Source: an uncultured Lachnospiraceae bacterium
GTDB lineage: Bacteria > Bacillota > Clostridia > Lachnospirales > Lachnospiraceae
Assembly (NCBI GenBank): GCA_910588405.1
Contig: CAJUPT010000025.1
Span: 1-41,718, forward strand
Reading direction: 5' to 3'
DNA length: 41,718 bases
Shown: positions 1 to 7,886 of the stretch, piece after piece
Layout: the number at the start of each line of letters is the position of its first letter
Numbering within the stretch: position 1 is the first letter of the stretch
Translations under genes and position numbers: made by a program
The notes under the pieces: generated by a model
Told to the model about the DNA's origin: nothing
The model's input: the letters and a program-made list of their open reading frames with translations, nothing else
Database searches by the model: none

Positions 1-109
1 TGTTCCTGCAGCAGTCACCGCACTGCGTGCAGTGGAACCGGAACGGCTCATCCACGCCGATACGCATCTTTTCATAATTTTCCTTAATTACTTCCAGTCT
101 TTTATCCAT
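1..109 (-). CDS. YkgJ-type CxxCxxCC cysteine-cluster protein, N-terminal part only
   Basis: Only the first 36 codons lie in the window and the gene runs off the left edge. The ATG at 109 follows a purine-rich ribosome site (AAAGGAAAAG). The visible protein is a short charged helix followed by a Cys cluster at residues 27, 30, 33 and 34, spaced C-x2-C-x2-CC. That spacing is the hallmark of the YkgJ family (proposed zinc- or iron-chelating proteins of uncertain role). It starts 38 nt after the stop of the DUF5688-like gene on the same strand, so the two are probably cotranscribed. The family call rests on this single motif. Confidence 0.7.
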   Translation of the reverse strand, partial: MDKRLEVIKENYEKMRIGVDEPFRFHCTQCGDCCRN

Positions 110-147
110 TTCTTTTCCTTTCCCGGTTATCGTTTCGTGGTTTCCAC

Positions 148-1116
148 TTATGCCCCGCAGACGGCGGGTCCCAGTCCCCAGTCTGGCACTGATGGCTCCT
201 CTTTTGCGGTCGTGACGGTCTGTTCAGCCCGGTTATAACGGTAAACCCGGTCTGACAGCCTGTCTTCCGGTTCAACCTCTGTCCTGTTGACCTCAAAGAC
301 CATCTGCTCCAAGTGCTCAAGCATCCCCCCATACACAGGCAGCACTATCACCTCATGAAGCGACGAGGGCAGGATATAAAGGTCCGCCCCCAGTTTCCGG
401 GACAGTTCGTCCAGCTTGTCTTTATACAGCATAGCCGCTGCCCCGCCAATCCCTATGTCATTTGTGAATACATACATGGGTATTTTCTTTTGTCCAGGAA
501 CGGACAGGGCAGCACTTTCCATCCCGTAAAGCCTGCCCAATACCTCTACCAACGGCTCCATCACAAGAGGGAACCGCCTCCTGGTATTTTGGAACGCTGC
601 CTGGTACAGCGCCTCCTCATCCATCCCCAGGTCTTTCGCCAGCTGATGGGTGACCCTCACTCCCATGGCCGTGCCCTCTCCCTTGTACAGCATAACCTTA
701 TAGATAATAGTAAGGTCAAGGAAAGGCCGGCTGGGGCATGTTTTCAATAGATCCTGGTTGTTTTTCGTATTAACCAGCTGCAGGATCACATTGTCCCTGT
801 CAATGAGTTTTTCCATCACGGACCTGTCAAGGCAGGACGGCATCCGGACATATGCCCTTACCATCTCGCGCGCCATTCCGGCCAGGACATCCTCCAGGTT
901 TCCTCTTGCCTGGTACAGCCTGTACATGTCATTCATATAAATGACCGGGCCGGAGCCGCAGCTTCCGCCTTTTGCAGGCACCAGGCTTAACCCGTCCAAT
1001 GTCCGGTTTACCTTTTCCACCCGGATCATCCTTACTTCGCAGCCTTTGAACGCGTCCGGCATGTACTCAAGAAAATGTTCTTTTGCCATCACTTTAAAAG
1101 TCTCGTAATCCATCAT
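148..1116 (-). CDS. DUF5688-family protein
   Basis: 322 aa from the ATG at 1116, chosen because AGGAGG lies 12 nt upstream; a longer open frame to 1263 lacks a ribosome site. The N-terminal third has the pattern I associate with DUF5688: VNRTLDGL around residues 35-42, then IYMNDMYRLY and a helical segment. The protein is soluble and mixed alpha/beta, with no signal peptide or membrane segment. It ends in a Pro/Ala tail after an acidic stretch. DUF5688 proteins are frequent in Lachnospiraceae genomes and mobile elements; their function is unknown to me. Transcription probably comes from the promoter near 1962-1990 through the 105-aa gene, unless the hairpins at 1313-1342 and 1431-1466 interrupt it. 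Confidence 0.7.
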   Translation of the reverse strand: MMDYETFKVMAKEHFLEYMPDAFKGCEVRMIRVEKVNRTLDGLSLVPAKGGSCGSGPVIYMNDMYRLYQARGNLEDVLAGMAREMVRAYVRMPSCLDRSVMEKLIDRDNVILQLVNTKNNQDLLKTCPSRPFLDLTIIYKVMLYKGEGTAMGVRVTHQLAKDLGMDEEALYQAAFQNTRRRFPLVMEPLVEVLGRLYGMESAALSVPGQKKIPMYVFTNDIGIGGAAAMLYKDKLDELSRKLGADLYILPSSLHEVIVLPVYGGMLEHLEQMVFEVNRTEVEPEDRLSDRVYRYNRAEQTVTTAKEEPSVPDWGLGPAVCGA

Positions 1117-1312
1117 AATTGACTCAATCCTCCTGTCCTTTTTGATTCTTCCTTCATTACTTTTTATTCTCCTTCCTGTTTTTTTATATGTAACGGATAC
1201 GCCAGGAGGCGTCCGTACATACCTGATGCATACTGATGCATAAAAAAACGCCCGGATGGCCAAATACCTCTGGCCTTCTGAGCGTCGTTTTTGAGTCCGG
1301 GGACCCCCTGTA

Positions 1313-1342
1313 TCACCATACCTGGCAAAACCCGTATGGTGA
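1313..1342. repeat. 9-bp perfect inverted repeat, possible hairpin
   Basis: TCACCATAC at 1313-1321 pairs with GTATGGTGA at 1334-1342 around a 12-nt loop, and TTCTTTTT follows on the plus strand. As a terminator it would face the plus strand, where I see no gene. It could equally be a leader hairpin ahead of the DUF5688-like gene. Confidence 0.4.
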
Positions 1343-1430
1343 AATTCTTTTTACCTGAAACAAAAAAAGCGCCTGAATATATAAACATCCAGACACTGTG
1401 TAACCTGATAAACTGTAGCCGCTTATACGC

Positions 1431-1466
1431 GAACCCTGATACTATTGGAGATAGTATAACAGGTTC
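1431..1466. repeat. Two-part palindrome, possible operator
   Basis: GAACC (1431-1435) and GGTTC (1462-1466) enclose ATACTAT (1439-1445) and ATAGTAT (1451-1457). All four blocks share one dyad. It sits in the 413-bp gap between the DUF5688-like gene and the 105-aa gene, where no convincing ORF exists. No T-run follows on either strand, so an operator or RNA structure is likelier than a terminator. Confidence 0.4.
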
Positions 1467-1494
1467 CGCCAGCTTTTTCAATCATTTTTTAGAG

Positions 1495-1533
1495 CCCATG
1501 ATATCACCCATGATATCACGCCCATGATATCAC
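1495..1533. repeat. Three 13-bp direct repeats (iteron-like)
   Basis: CCCATGATATCAC occurs at 1495-1507, 1507-1519 and 1521-1533. Each copy contains the GATATC palindrome, and the copies start 12 and 14 bp apart. The last copy covers the stop codon of the 105-aa gene. Similar clusters serve as protein-binding arrays, but no partner can be named. Confidence 0.6.
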
Positions 1534-1847
1534 CTGAAATTCAGCACCCACCGCCCTTCCGTCTGGTAATAGATGAGCCAGGCCCGGATGCTCCGTTCCC
1601 CCATGGCCAGCGTGCAGTCGTACTCAATGGACGGAATACCCGCGTACCTTTTCTTTTCCCGGGAGTGGACCGTGATCTCCCGGATCGTCCGGATCACGCC
1701 GTCCTCATCCTGCACTTTCAGCATCAGGGGCGTAACTTTGCCGGTACTGGTACACCAGCACTGACATGCCGCTTTGATCTGCTTTCCCTTTACAATGCCT
1801 GCGGGTATATCCCCCGGCCCTGCTCCGGTCCCGGTTCCAAATGCCAT
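1530..1847 (-). CDS. Small protein of unknown function (105 aa)
   Basis: The ATG at 1847 follows AGGAGG with 7-nt spacing, so I prefer it to an in-frame ATG at 1868 or the longer open frame to 2189. The product starts with a Gly-rich stretch. A CxCWC cluster follows near residues 28-32, then a likely beta-rich body ending in aromatic-rich IRAWLIYYQ and VLNF segments. There is no signal peptide or membrane helix. I do not recognise the family. A near-consensus promoter with LexA-like boxes lies about 110 nt upstream, making this the most proximal gene under that control. The stop codon lies inside the iteron-like repeats. Confidence 0.6.
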   Translation of the reverse strand: MAFGTGTGAGPGDIPAGIVKGKQIKAACQCWCTSTGKVTPLMLKVQDEDGVIRTIREITVHSREKKRYAGIPSIEYDCTLAMGERSIRAWLIYYQTEGRWVLNFR

Positions 1848-1931
1848 GCCTTCTCCTCCTGTCCCCATTTCACATCCACGTTCCCGGTATGACGGGCCGC
1901 CGATGCCGTTTGATATGAAATACGGTTTATA

Positions 1932-1990
1932 AAAACATACGTTCGCATTTCTTTTAATTCCATTATAGCGAACATATATTCTAATTGCAA
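1932..1990 (-). promoter_or_regulatory. Strong promoter with two LexA (SOS)-like boxes
   Basis: On the minus strand, TTGCAA (1985-1990) and TATAAT (1962-1967) are separated by 17 bp. CGAACGTATGTTTT (complement of 1932-1945, just downstream of the expected start) matches the Gram-positive LexA consensus CGAACRNRYGTTYG at 13 of 14 positions. A second match (12 of 14) at 1969-1982 fills the spacer between -35 and -10. That layout suits direct repression. The promoter faces the 105-aa gene. Confidence 0.65.
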
Positions 1991-2141
1991 CCGGTAATTT
2001 ATGGCGGGCCGGTTTTTCAATGGAAAAACGCAGGATATTTCCAGTGTGTCCGCTTTCCCCCATTGCCGCCCCGTTAAATCTGGCAGAATACCCTATCACG
2101 AAACCTCCCCCTGGTACCGGCGTATTTTGCCGGGTGCTTCG

Positions 2142-2179
2142 CAAAAAAAAACGGTATCCGGACTGAAAACCGGATACCG
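2142..2179 (-). terminator. Rho-independent terminator of the LysR gene
   Basis: A 10-bp perfect stem, CGGTATCCGG (2152-2161) with CCGGATACCG (2170-2179), has an 8-nt loop. A run of nine T on the minus strand (2143-2151) follows. It lies about 190 nt past the LysR stop. The rest of the 1848-2365 gap holds the promoter with LexA-like boxes and nothing else I can name. Confidence 0.85.
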
Positions 2180-2365
2180 GGAATACCATTTATGCTTTTT
2201 GAACAGGCTGCCGTATCATTTATTCTTTTTTAGGGACTACATCATAAGCATGGCCATTTATACAGCCGGATGACGGCCTTACAACATTGGCATAAAGATA
2301 AGGAGATCATTTACTGGTCCGTCTGCGCTTTTCCCCCTTTCATAAAATAAGCTGTTCCGTATTTT

Positions 2366-3316
2366 TTATTGTTTTTCTCTGCCTTTATTGCCGCCCTCCT
2401 CCATGCCGTCCGCCAGTTCTTCTTTCAGATACTGTATAAACGCGGCTGCCTCCTGGCTCAGACTGCCATCCGTCCGCCTGACATAACCAAAACAAATGGT
2501 ATCACCCTCACCGTCCAGCCTGACCGCGCGCAGGCCGCTTTGCAGTGGACGGTCCGGGAAGACGTTGCACCCGATGCTTCCCATGTCCGTGTTTTCCAGG
2601 ACTTCCACTACCGCGGCGTCCGTATTCGTATAGATTTTCGTCCCGGCGGCAGCCACGGAGGGCCGCTCCCCCTCCCCATGGCCGGGCCAGGCCGACATGG
2701 AGTAAAAATCATTCCCGGACTGTACCAGCTTTACGGAACCCAGTGCGGAAGCATCCACGCTTTTAAGCCCATAAAGCCTGCTTTCCCTTCCCACCCGCAG
2801 GCAGAGGTCCCCCTGTTTCAGGCAGACAAAATCCAGCTTTTTATGTTCCAGCTGTCCCATAAATACTATCCTCGCCCATTGGGGGACATACACAAAACCA
2901 ATCTCTGACACATGGCGGTGGACATGCCCCAGAACCTCCTCCACGGCAGCCTCCAGGTATTGGAACCGTATCCCTTTATTCTGCCACGCGCCGCAGAACC
3001 TGCCGAAAACCTCCGCCATCCGGCTGTCGGTAACGGAAGAAATACACAGCGTTCTGCCGCCGCCCTCCGCGCAGGTCCTCCTTAACAGCCACAGCCCCCT
3101 GACAATGCCGCTTATATGGCCGTATATCTTTTTTCCCTCCTCCGACAATACCACGCCGTCCATTCTGCGGTCAAACAGCTTTACGCCCAGTTCCTTCTCC
3201 ATGCTCTTTATCACCTTGCTTACATGGGACTGGGTAACCGACATGGCCTCCGCTGCCTTCGTAAAGCTGCCCAGGTCGGCGCTTGTCACGAAATACTCCA
3301 TGTGTTTCTGATCCAT
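2366..3316 (-). CDS. LysR-family transcriptional regulator
   Basis: 316 aa, the normal length for LysR regulators. The ATG at 3316 follows GGAGG with 9-nt spacing. Residues 3-62 form the winged helix-turn-helix: HMEYFVTSADLGSFTKAAE followed by a VTQSHVSKVIKSMEKELG-type recognition helix and FDRR. The remainder reads as a divergent effector-binding domain; its ligand is not predictable. It has its own terminator and is separated from the ECF genes by a 570-bp gap containing a terminator, so it is probably a separate unit. Its nearness to the B12 operon and the repeated ATATCCGGCAAA motif upstream make it a candidate regulator of local genes, but that is only inference. Confidence 0.88.
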   Translation of the reverse strand: MDQKHMEYFVTSADLGSFTKAAEAMSVTQSHVSKVIKSMEKELGVKLFDRRMDGVVLSEEGKKIYGHISGIVRGLWLLRRTCAEGGGRTLCISSVTDSRMAEVFGRFCGAWQNKGIRFQYLEAAVEEVLGHVHRHVSEIGFVYVPQWARIVFMGQLEHKKLDFVCLKQGDLCLRVGRESRLYGLKSVDASALGSVKLVQSGNDFYSMSAWPGHGEGERPSVAAAGTKIYTNTDAAVVEVLENTDMGSIGCNVFPDRPLQSGLRAVRLDGEGDTICFGYVRRTDGSLSQEAAAFIQYLKEELADGMEEGGNKGREKQ

Positions 3317-3440
3317 CTTGTGTTTCCTCCGTTGTAAAACTTCATATATTTCCTGTAAAAATTTCTAATTTTCTGAAAAAATACATATATTCTTCCGTAC
3401 CGGTTCCACAGGTCACTGATATGCCCTCCGGTCCTTTACG

Positions 3441-3483
3441 AAAAACAGGGAACCCCCGGCGCGCATGGCACCAAGGGGTTCCC
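3441..3483 (-). terminator. Rho-independent terminator upstream of lysR
   Basis: GGGAACCCC (3448-3456) pairs with GGGGTTCCC (3475-3483). On the minus strand TGTTTTT follows the stem. It would stop readthrough from the B12/ECF operon, or end a short RNA transcribed from the 3484-3886 gap, before the lysR promoter region. Confidence 0.75.
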
Positions 3484-3886
3484 GTTTCATTACGAAATAT
3501 CCGGCAAAATGTATCAGTGCTCAAGAACATGCTTCGCGACGACACATTTTGTTGGATTATATGATATCCGGCAAAACACGATGTCGCACTTTGCCGGATA
3601 TGGTTTTCCCGTTCCCCGGCGCCTCAGGCAGACGCCGGGGAACTTATGGGGGGCTATATCATGGAGACGGCACTCAGATCTGGGAGATATTATGGAAGAA
3701 ATGCCGCTCCAGGATATCATATTGGTTACTTTGGTACTCGCTTCATTTCCCTGTAACGATATAAAACTGTAAAAAACGCCTGCGGGGATTTCCTTCCCCC
3801 CAATGTCTATGGATAACGGGCCGCTGCCATAATCATCCTTATATCTGCCCTTATACCCGTCCTTATATTTTTTCCCATACTCCTCT
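3484..3886 (-). other. Hairpin-rich non-coding gap after the ECF operon
   Basis: No supportable ORF. ATATCCGGCAAA occurs at 3497-3508 and 3564-3575, and inverted at 3590-3601. The last two copies form a 12-bp perfect stem with a 14-nt loop. GTTCCCCGGCG (3611-3621) and CGCCGGGGAAC (3633-3643) make a second 11-bp perfect stem. A weak GGGGA/TCCCC hairpin plus T6 (about 3775-3798) may be a poor first terminator for the operon. The stacked hairpins ending in the terminator at 3441-3483 suggest either a structured RNA or intergenic repeat elements. Confidence 0.45.
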
Positions 3887-5326
3887 TTACGCCTCCATAA
3901 TCCCGTATTTCTTCTTAATCCGTTCCAGCTTCCCCATCATCGGCTCCCCGAGGACGGCCAGAAACACCACCGTGGCCGTGCCGTGGATCAGGTTCATGGG
4001 CAGGCCGCTTATATACATGGGCACTAACGCCTCCCACCGGAACCCTTTCACCAGGACGGACGCGATGTTAGCCGAATCCATGATCACGCCGTAGATTGCG
4101 AACACGGCGGCCCCGCCGTAAACGCACAGCCACGTCTGGAACCGCTTCCACTTTCCCCTTTTTCTCCTAAAGATCAGCCCCGCAAGGAACCCGATGATGC
4201 CAAGGGCGAACATCTGCCAGGGCGTCCACGGGCCCTGCCCGAAGAAGAAGTTGGACACAAATCCCGCCAGCGCCCCGCAGAGGAACCCTGACTCCGCCCC
4301 CAGGGCCGCCCCGGTGATAATGACGATAGCCGCCATGGGCTTGAACTGGGGCAGCATGAAGAAGGCCACCCGCCCTGCCACCGACAGCCCCGCCATCACG
4401 GCGATCACCACCACCTCCCGGGCCTGGGGCCTGCGGTTCTCGAACACCAGGAAGAAAGGCAGCATGGACAGGATCACCAGGCAGACGGCAATGAAATAAA
4501 AACTCCTGTCATTTAAGAAGTAAATGCCGAACAGGATCACTGCCGGGATGGCCGTGACGATCAGCGCCAGGGATAAGAACGTCCGTTTCCCCACGCCATG
4601 GTCTGCCGTCTCCTCACGGGCTTGGTAAAATTCCGCCGCGTACTCCTTCCTGGTATCCAGCAGTTTTTTCATAAAAGGGACCATAAACACCGCCAGCAGG
4701 ATCTGCAGGTAAGCCGCCGACGTCAGCTGGACACGGCTGTCAATCGTTAAATTCGCGAAAGTATTCTCCCGGCCCGCCAGCAGGTTCAGGGCCATGTTGG
4801 TGTCCGTCACCCACAGGAAGGCCGCCGCCGCCATACCTGCGTTCCAAAGGAAAGCCAGGCGGCCAAGCCACGCCGCCTTAATCTTCACGCGGTAAGCCAG
4901 CAGGATGAACAAAAATCCCAGCGCCACGCCGGCCCACATGCCGGCCTTTAAATATCCGGCCGTCTGCAGCGCGGCCTGTGTCACCCGCTCCGGGACGCCG
5001 TATTTCCAGGCCAGCCCTTCCGCCGTCGCGGCAAGCTCCCACAGCCTCCCCGCCGACGGGTATTTCGTATATTTCAAATCCGGAACCGACACCCAGCCGA
5101 ATACCGCAAGGGAGGCAAGCCCCGCCAGCATGCACAGCACCGGTACCATGGCCTGGGTATCCATGCCCTTGGCCTGCTCGGCGTCCGACGCCTCCAAACG
5201 GACCAGCTTTCCGGTTTCACTCCCTGTACCGCTTTCCGGTTTCTGTTCCAATCTGTTATTTTCCGAACAGCTATCCGTTTTTCTGTTTTTCCCGTTCTTT
5301 TTCTGATACCCTTCCTTTACCGGCAC
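3887..5326 (-). CDS. ECF transporter S component with extra N-terminal membrane domain (predicted corrinoid-specific)
   Basis: 479 aa. The GTG start at 5326 overlaps the ATPase gene's end by 10 nt, indicating coupling. Residues about 302-465 look like an ECF S component: compact hydrophobic helices beginning AREVVVIAVMAGLSVAGRVAF, then a Gly/Ala-rich pair and FFFGQGPWTPWQMF. S components are normally about 180-220 aa. Here a further 250 residues precede it, with a charged cytoplasmic tail (1-55) and about six more membrane helices (near 58-76, 128-145, 155-173, 205-220, 250-271, 277-296). Substrate is not readable from motifs. The upstream B12 riboswitch and transcobalamin-like partners point to cobalamin or another corrinoid. 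The function of the N-terminal domain is unknown. Confidence 0.8.
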   Translation of the reverse strand: MPVKEGYQKKNGKNRKTDSCSENNRLEQKPESGTGSETGKLVRLEASDAEQAKGMDTQAMVPVLCMLAGLASLAVFGWVSVPDLKYTKYPSAGRLWELAATAEGLAWKYGVPERVTQAALQTAGYLKAGMWAGVALGFLFILLAYRVKIKAAWLGRLAFLWNAGMAAAAFLWVTDTNMALNLLAGRENTFANLTIDSRVQLTSAAYLQILLAVFMVPFMKKLLDTRKEYAAEFYQAREETADHGVGKRTFLSLALIVTAIPAVILFGIYFLNDRSFYFIAVCLVILSMLPFFLVFENRRPQAREVVVIAVMAGLSVAGRVAFFMLPQFKPMAAIVIITGAALGAESGFLCGALAGFVSNFFFGQGPWTPWQMFALGIIGFLAGLIFRRKRGKWKRFQTWLCVYGGAAVFAIYGVIMDSANIASVLVKGFRWEALVPMYISGLPMNLIHGTATVVFLAVLGEPMMGKLERIKKKYGIMEA

Positions 5327-7020
5327 CGCTCAATCACATCCTTTGCCGTTATCGCTTCCGGGCACCACCTTCTGGCCATCCGGTTGGCGGCGGTGGTGTA
5401 AAAGCTGTTCCCCATGAAAAACTCCCTGGCGGGCTTTTGGGCCGCCACACCGCCATAAAAGAACATGGCGCAGGTATCCCCGAACTCCGCGCAGAACTCG
5501 ATGTCATGGGAAACCATCAGGATCGTCCGCCCCTCTGCCAGAAGCCCCCGCAGGATGCCGGCCAGCTTCCGCTTGTAAAAACCGTCCATCCCCTTCGTGG
5601 GCTCGTCAAGCAGGATCACCTCCGGGTCCAGAAGCAGCACCTTCGCCAGCGCGGCCCGCTGCTGCTCCCCGCCGGATAAATCGTATGGGTGGGACTGTAA
5701 CAGGTGGCCGATCTCCGTCTGCTCGATGACTTCCTCCAGACGTGCCCTGCCGCCTCTGCCCTCCCCGCCTCCTTTGCTGCCCATGCCAGCCTTTCCAGGC
5801 TTTTTCCCCGTCATCTCCCACAGGTCTTTTTCCACCGTGTCCTTCACAAACAGGCACTGCGGGTTCTGGGGCAGGATGCCAAGGAGCGGGCCGTAAAGCT
5901 CCGATTCCTTATATTTTCCCAGTTCCTTCCCCTTTATGGTAATCTTCCCCCGGTAGGGCTTATAGATCCGGCCTACCAGGTTTAATGTGGTGGTTTTCCC
6001 GGTGCCGTTGCCGCCTAAAAGACAGTACAGCTCCCCCTTTTTCACCTGGAAGTTTAAATCACGCACCACGTCCGGGCCGTCCTTCTCATACCGGAACCAG
6101 ACGTCCTTCGCCTCGATTATGACGGGGGACGGTTCGGTTTCGGGGCTCACAGGGCTTATGCGGTATAACGAAGCCGTTTTTACGGATTCCGGTTCCGGCT
6201 TCGGCTGCCTCTCCAGCCACTCCCGGCCTTCCCTGACAGTCACCGGGCATTCCCCGGTCCCCCCTGCCTCCCCGAAGATCCGCATGGGCACCGGCATGGC
6301 CTGGAACATGTCGTTATCTTTAATGAATCCGGCCAGTTCCCTCGGCGGGGCAAGGGCCAGGATACCCCCGCCCTCCATCACCAGCACCCGGTCAGCGCAG
6401 GCCAGCGCCTCCTCCAGACGGTGCTCGATCAGGATAATGGCAGTCCCCAGCTCCGCGTTGATCTTCCTTAACGTAGCCAGGAAATCCCCCGCCGCCAGCG
6501 GGTCTAACTGGGAGGTGGGCTCATCAAGCACCAGGATGTCCGGCTGCATCGCCATCACCGCCGCCAGGTTTAACAGCTGCTTCTGGCCGCCGGAAAGCTC
6601 GTCCACTTTCTTCGAGAACCAGGTCTGGATGCCGAAAAAGCTGGCCATCTCCGCTACCCGAAGCCTTATGGTCCCCGTCTCATACCCCAGGTTCTCCAGG
6701 CCGAAGGCCAATTCGTGCCATACCTTGTCCGTCACGATCTGGTTGTCCGGGCTCTGCAGCACGTAGCCGATGCGCGCGCCCTGCTCCCTGACCGACACCT
6801 TCTCCAGCTCCCTGCCGTCAAACAGGATCTCCCCGCCACGCCTCCCGTAAGGGGACATGGCGGTTTTAAAGTGCCGAAGCAGCGTGGATTTCCCGCAGCC
6901 CGATTTCCCGCACACCACCAGGAATTCCCCTTCCCCCACCGTGAAGTCCAGATCCTTTAAGGCCGGAGCCCCACAGCCGGGGTAGGTAAAGGTCAGGTGC
7001 CTGATCTCAAAGAGCGCCAT
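5317..7020 (-). CDS. ecfA: Fused double ABC ATPase of an ECF transporter (EcfA-EcfA')
   Basis: 567 aa from the ATG at 7020 (GGAGG, 7-nt spacing), starting 28 nt inside the end of ecfT. Two complete nucleotide-binding domains lie in one chain. Domain 1 has Walker A GKSGCGKST (38-46), signature LSGGQKQ (142-148), Walker B ILVLDEPT (162-169) and switch His 200. Domain 2 has GGNGTGKTT (336-344), LSGGEQQ (448-454), VILLDEPT (468-475) and His 505. A proline-rich linker joins them. All catalytic residues are present, so both sites should hydrolyse ATP. ECF ATPases are usually two separate genes; the fusion in an operon with its own T and S genes indicates a dedicated (group I) transporter. Confidence 0.93.
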   Translation of the reverse strand: MALFEIRHLTFTYPGCGAPALKDLDFTVGEGEFLVVCGKSGCGKSTLLRHFKTAMSPYGRRGGEILFDGRELEKVSVREQGARIGYVLQSPDNQIVTDKVWHELAFGLENLGYETGTIRLRVAEMASFFGIQTWFSKKVDELSGGQKQLLNLAAVMAMQPDILVLDEPTSQLDPLAAGDFLATLRKINAELGTAIILIEHRLEEALACADRVLVMEGGGILALAPPRELAGFIKDNDMFQAMPVPMRIFGEAGGTGECPVTVREGREWLERQPKPEPESVKTASLYRISPVSPETEPSPVIIEAKDVWFRYEKDGPDVVRDLNFQVKKGELYCLLGGNGTGKTTTLNLVGRIYKPYRGKITIKGKELGKYKESELYGPLLGILPQNPQCLFVKDTVEKDLWEMTGKKPGKAGMGSKGGGEGRGGRARLEEVIEQTEIGHLLQSHPYDLSGGEQQRAALAKVLLLDPEVILLDEPTKGMDGFYKRKLAGILRGLLAEGRTILMVSHDIEFCAEFGDTCAMFFYGGVAAQKPAREFFMGNSFYTTAANRMARRWCPEAITAKDVIERCR

Positions 7021-7880
7021 TTTATATCCTCCATTATATTCAGAACCACCGGCAGCGCGCACAGGCTCCCGTAAAGCAGGTAGGCCGCGGCTGCCGCCGG
7101 CGTCGCCCGGTTCACCGTAAACAGCGGGAAATACAGGATCCTCACCTGCCTGGTCCCGCACAGGTACATGAGCAGGGCGGCGCCTCCCAAAAGGAAGGCC
7201 GTAAGCGCCCCGTCCCTATTGTCAAACCGGAACAGGGTGAAATTGCTCCGCCCACGCAGGCCGTAGGCCCTGGACTTCATGGAGTCCGCAGTCTCCACCG
7301 AGTTCTCCAGCGCCCAGGTCGTGGTGATGGACAAAATCCGCATCCCGTGCCCCGCCCGCTCATACAGCTTCCCGTTGGTCACGTTCCTCCCGATGCACTG
7401 CTGCGCCCTGGCCACCCGCTTAATCTGCCCCTGGAACCGGGGCACGAACCGCAGGGCCATGGACAGCATCAGGGAGAAGGCGGGCACCGCCTTCCCGAAC
7501 AGGTACATGAACTTGTCGGAGGTCATCACCTCGTTAAACACCGAGAACCAGGAGACCACGCCTGCCAGCATCACCCCGGAGGCCACGCCGTAGACAATGG
7601 ACTCCAGCGTGATGGGGTTTCCGTTTTTTAAGTAAAAGAGCATGGTGGCCCCCTCATGGTTAAACAGCGGGTTGATCACCGCCATTAACAGACAGGAGGG
7701 CAGCATCCCGAACAGGAATACCTTTAAGGTCTTCGCCCCTTTTAAGTACACCGAATACAGCAGGGAGCCGACCAATGACAGCCCTAAGAATACCGGGTGC
7801 ATGTAAAACATGGTGCAGCCGATCACGATCAGGAAATAAATCAGGTTTACAAAGGGATGGTATCCTGAAAACGCGTCCAT
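6993..7880 (-). CDS. ecfT: ECF transporter transmembrane protein EcfT
   Basis: 295 aa, start at 7880 only 6 nt after the lipoprotein gene. It begins with hydrophobic helices around residues 10-120, followed by a cytoplasmic helical region. That region carries VARAQQ (near 160) and ETADSMKSRAYGLRGR (near 198-213). The Ser-Arg-Ala-Tyr-Gly type motif is the coupling helix signature that docks EcfT onto the ATPases. Two or three further hydrophobic segments close the protein. It bridges the fused ATPase and the S component. The motif makes the call firm. Confidence 0.93.
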   Translation of the reverse strand: MDAFSGYHPFVNLIYFLIVIGCTMFYMHPVFLGLSLVGSLLYSVYLKGAKTLKVFLFGMLPSCLLMAVINPLFNHEGATMLFYLKNGNPITLESIVYGVASGVMLAGVVSWFSVFNEVMTSDKFMYLFGKAVPAFSLMLSMALRFVPRFQGQIKRVARAQQCIGRNVTNGKLYERAGHGMRILSITTTWALENSVETADSMKSRAYGLRGRSNFTLFRFDNRDGALTAFLLGGAALLMYLCGTRQVRILYFPLFTVNRATPAAAAAYLLYGSLCALPVVLNIMEDIKWRSLRSGT

Positions 7881-7886
7881 ACCGGC

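Noticed and set aside
1164..1481. 105-codon minus-strand ORF starting with TTG
   Set aside because: No ribosome site, low-complexity composition, and it overlaps the hairpin and the leader of the DUF5688-like gene.
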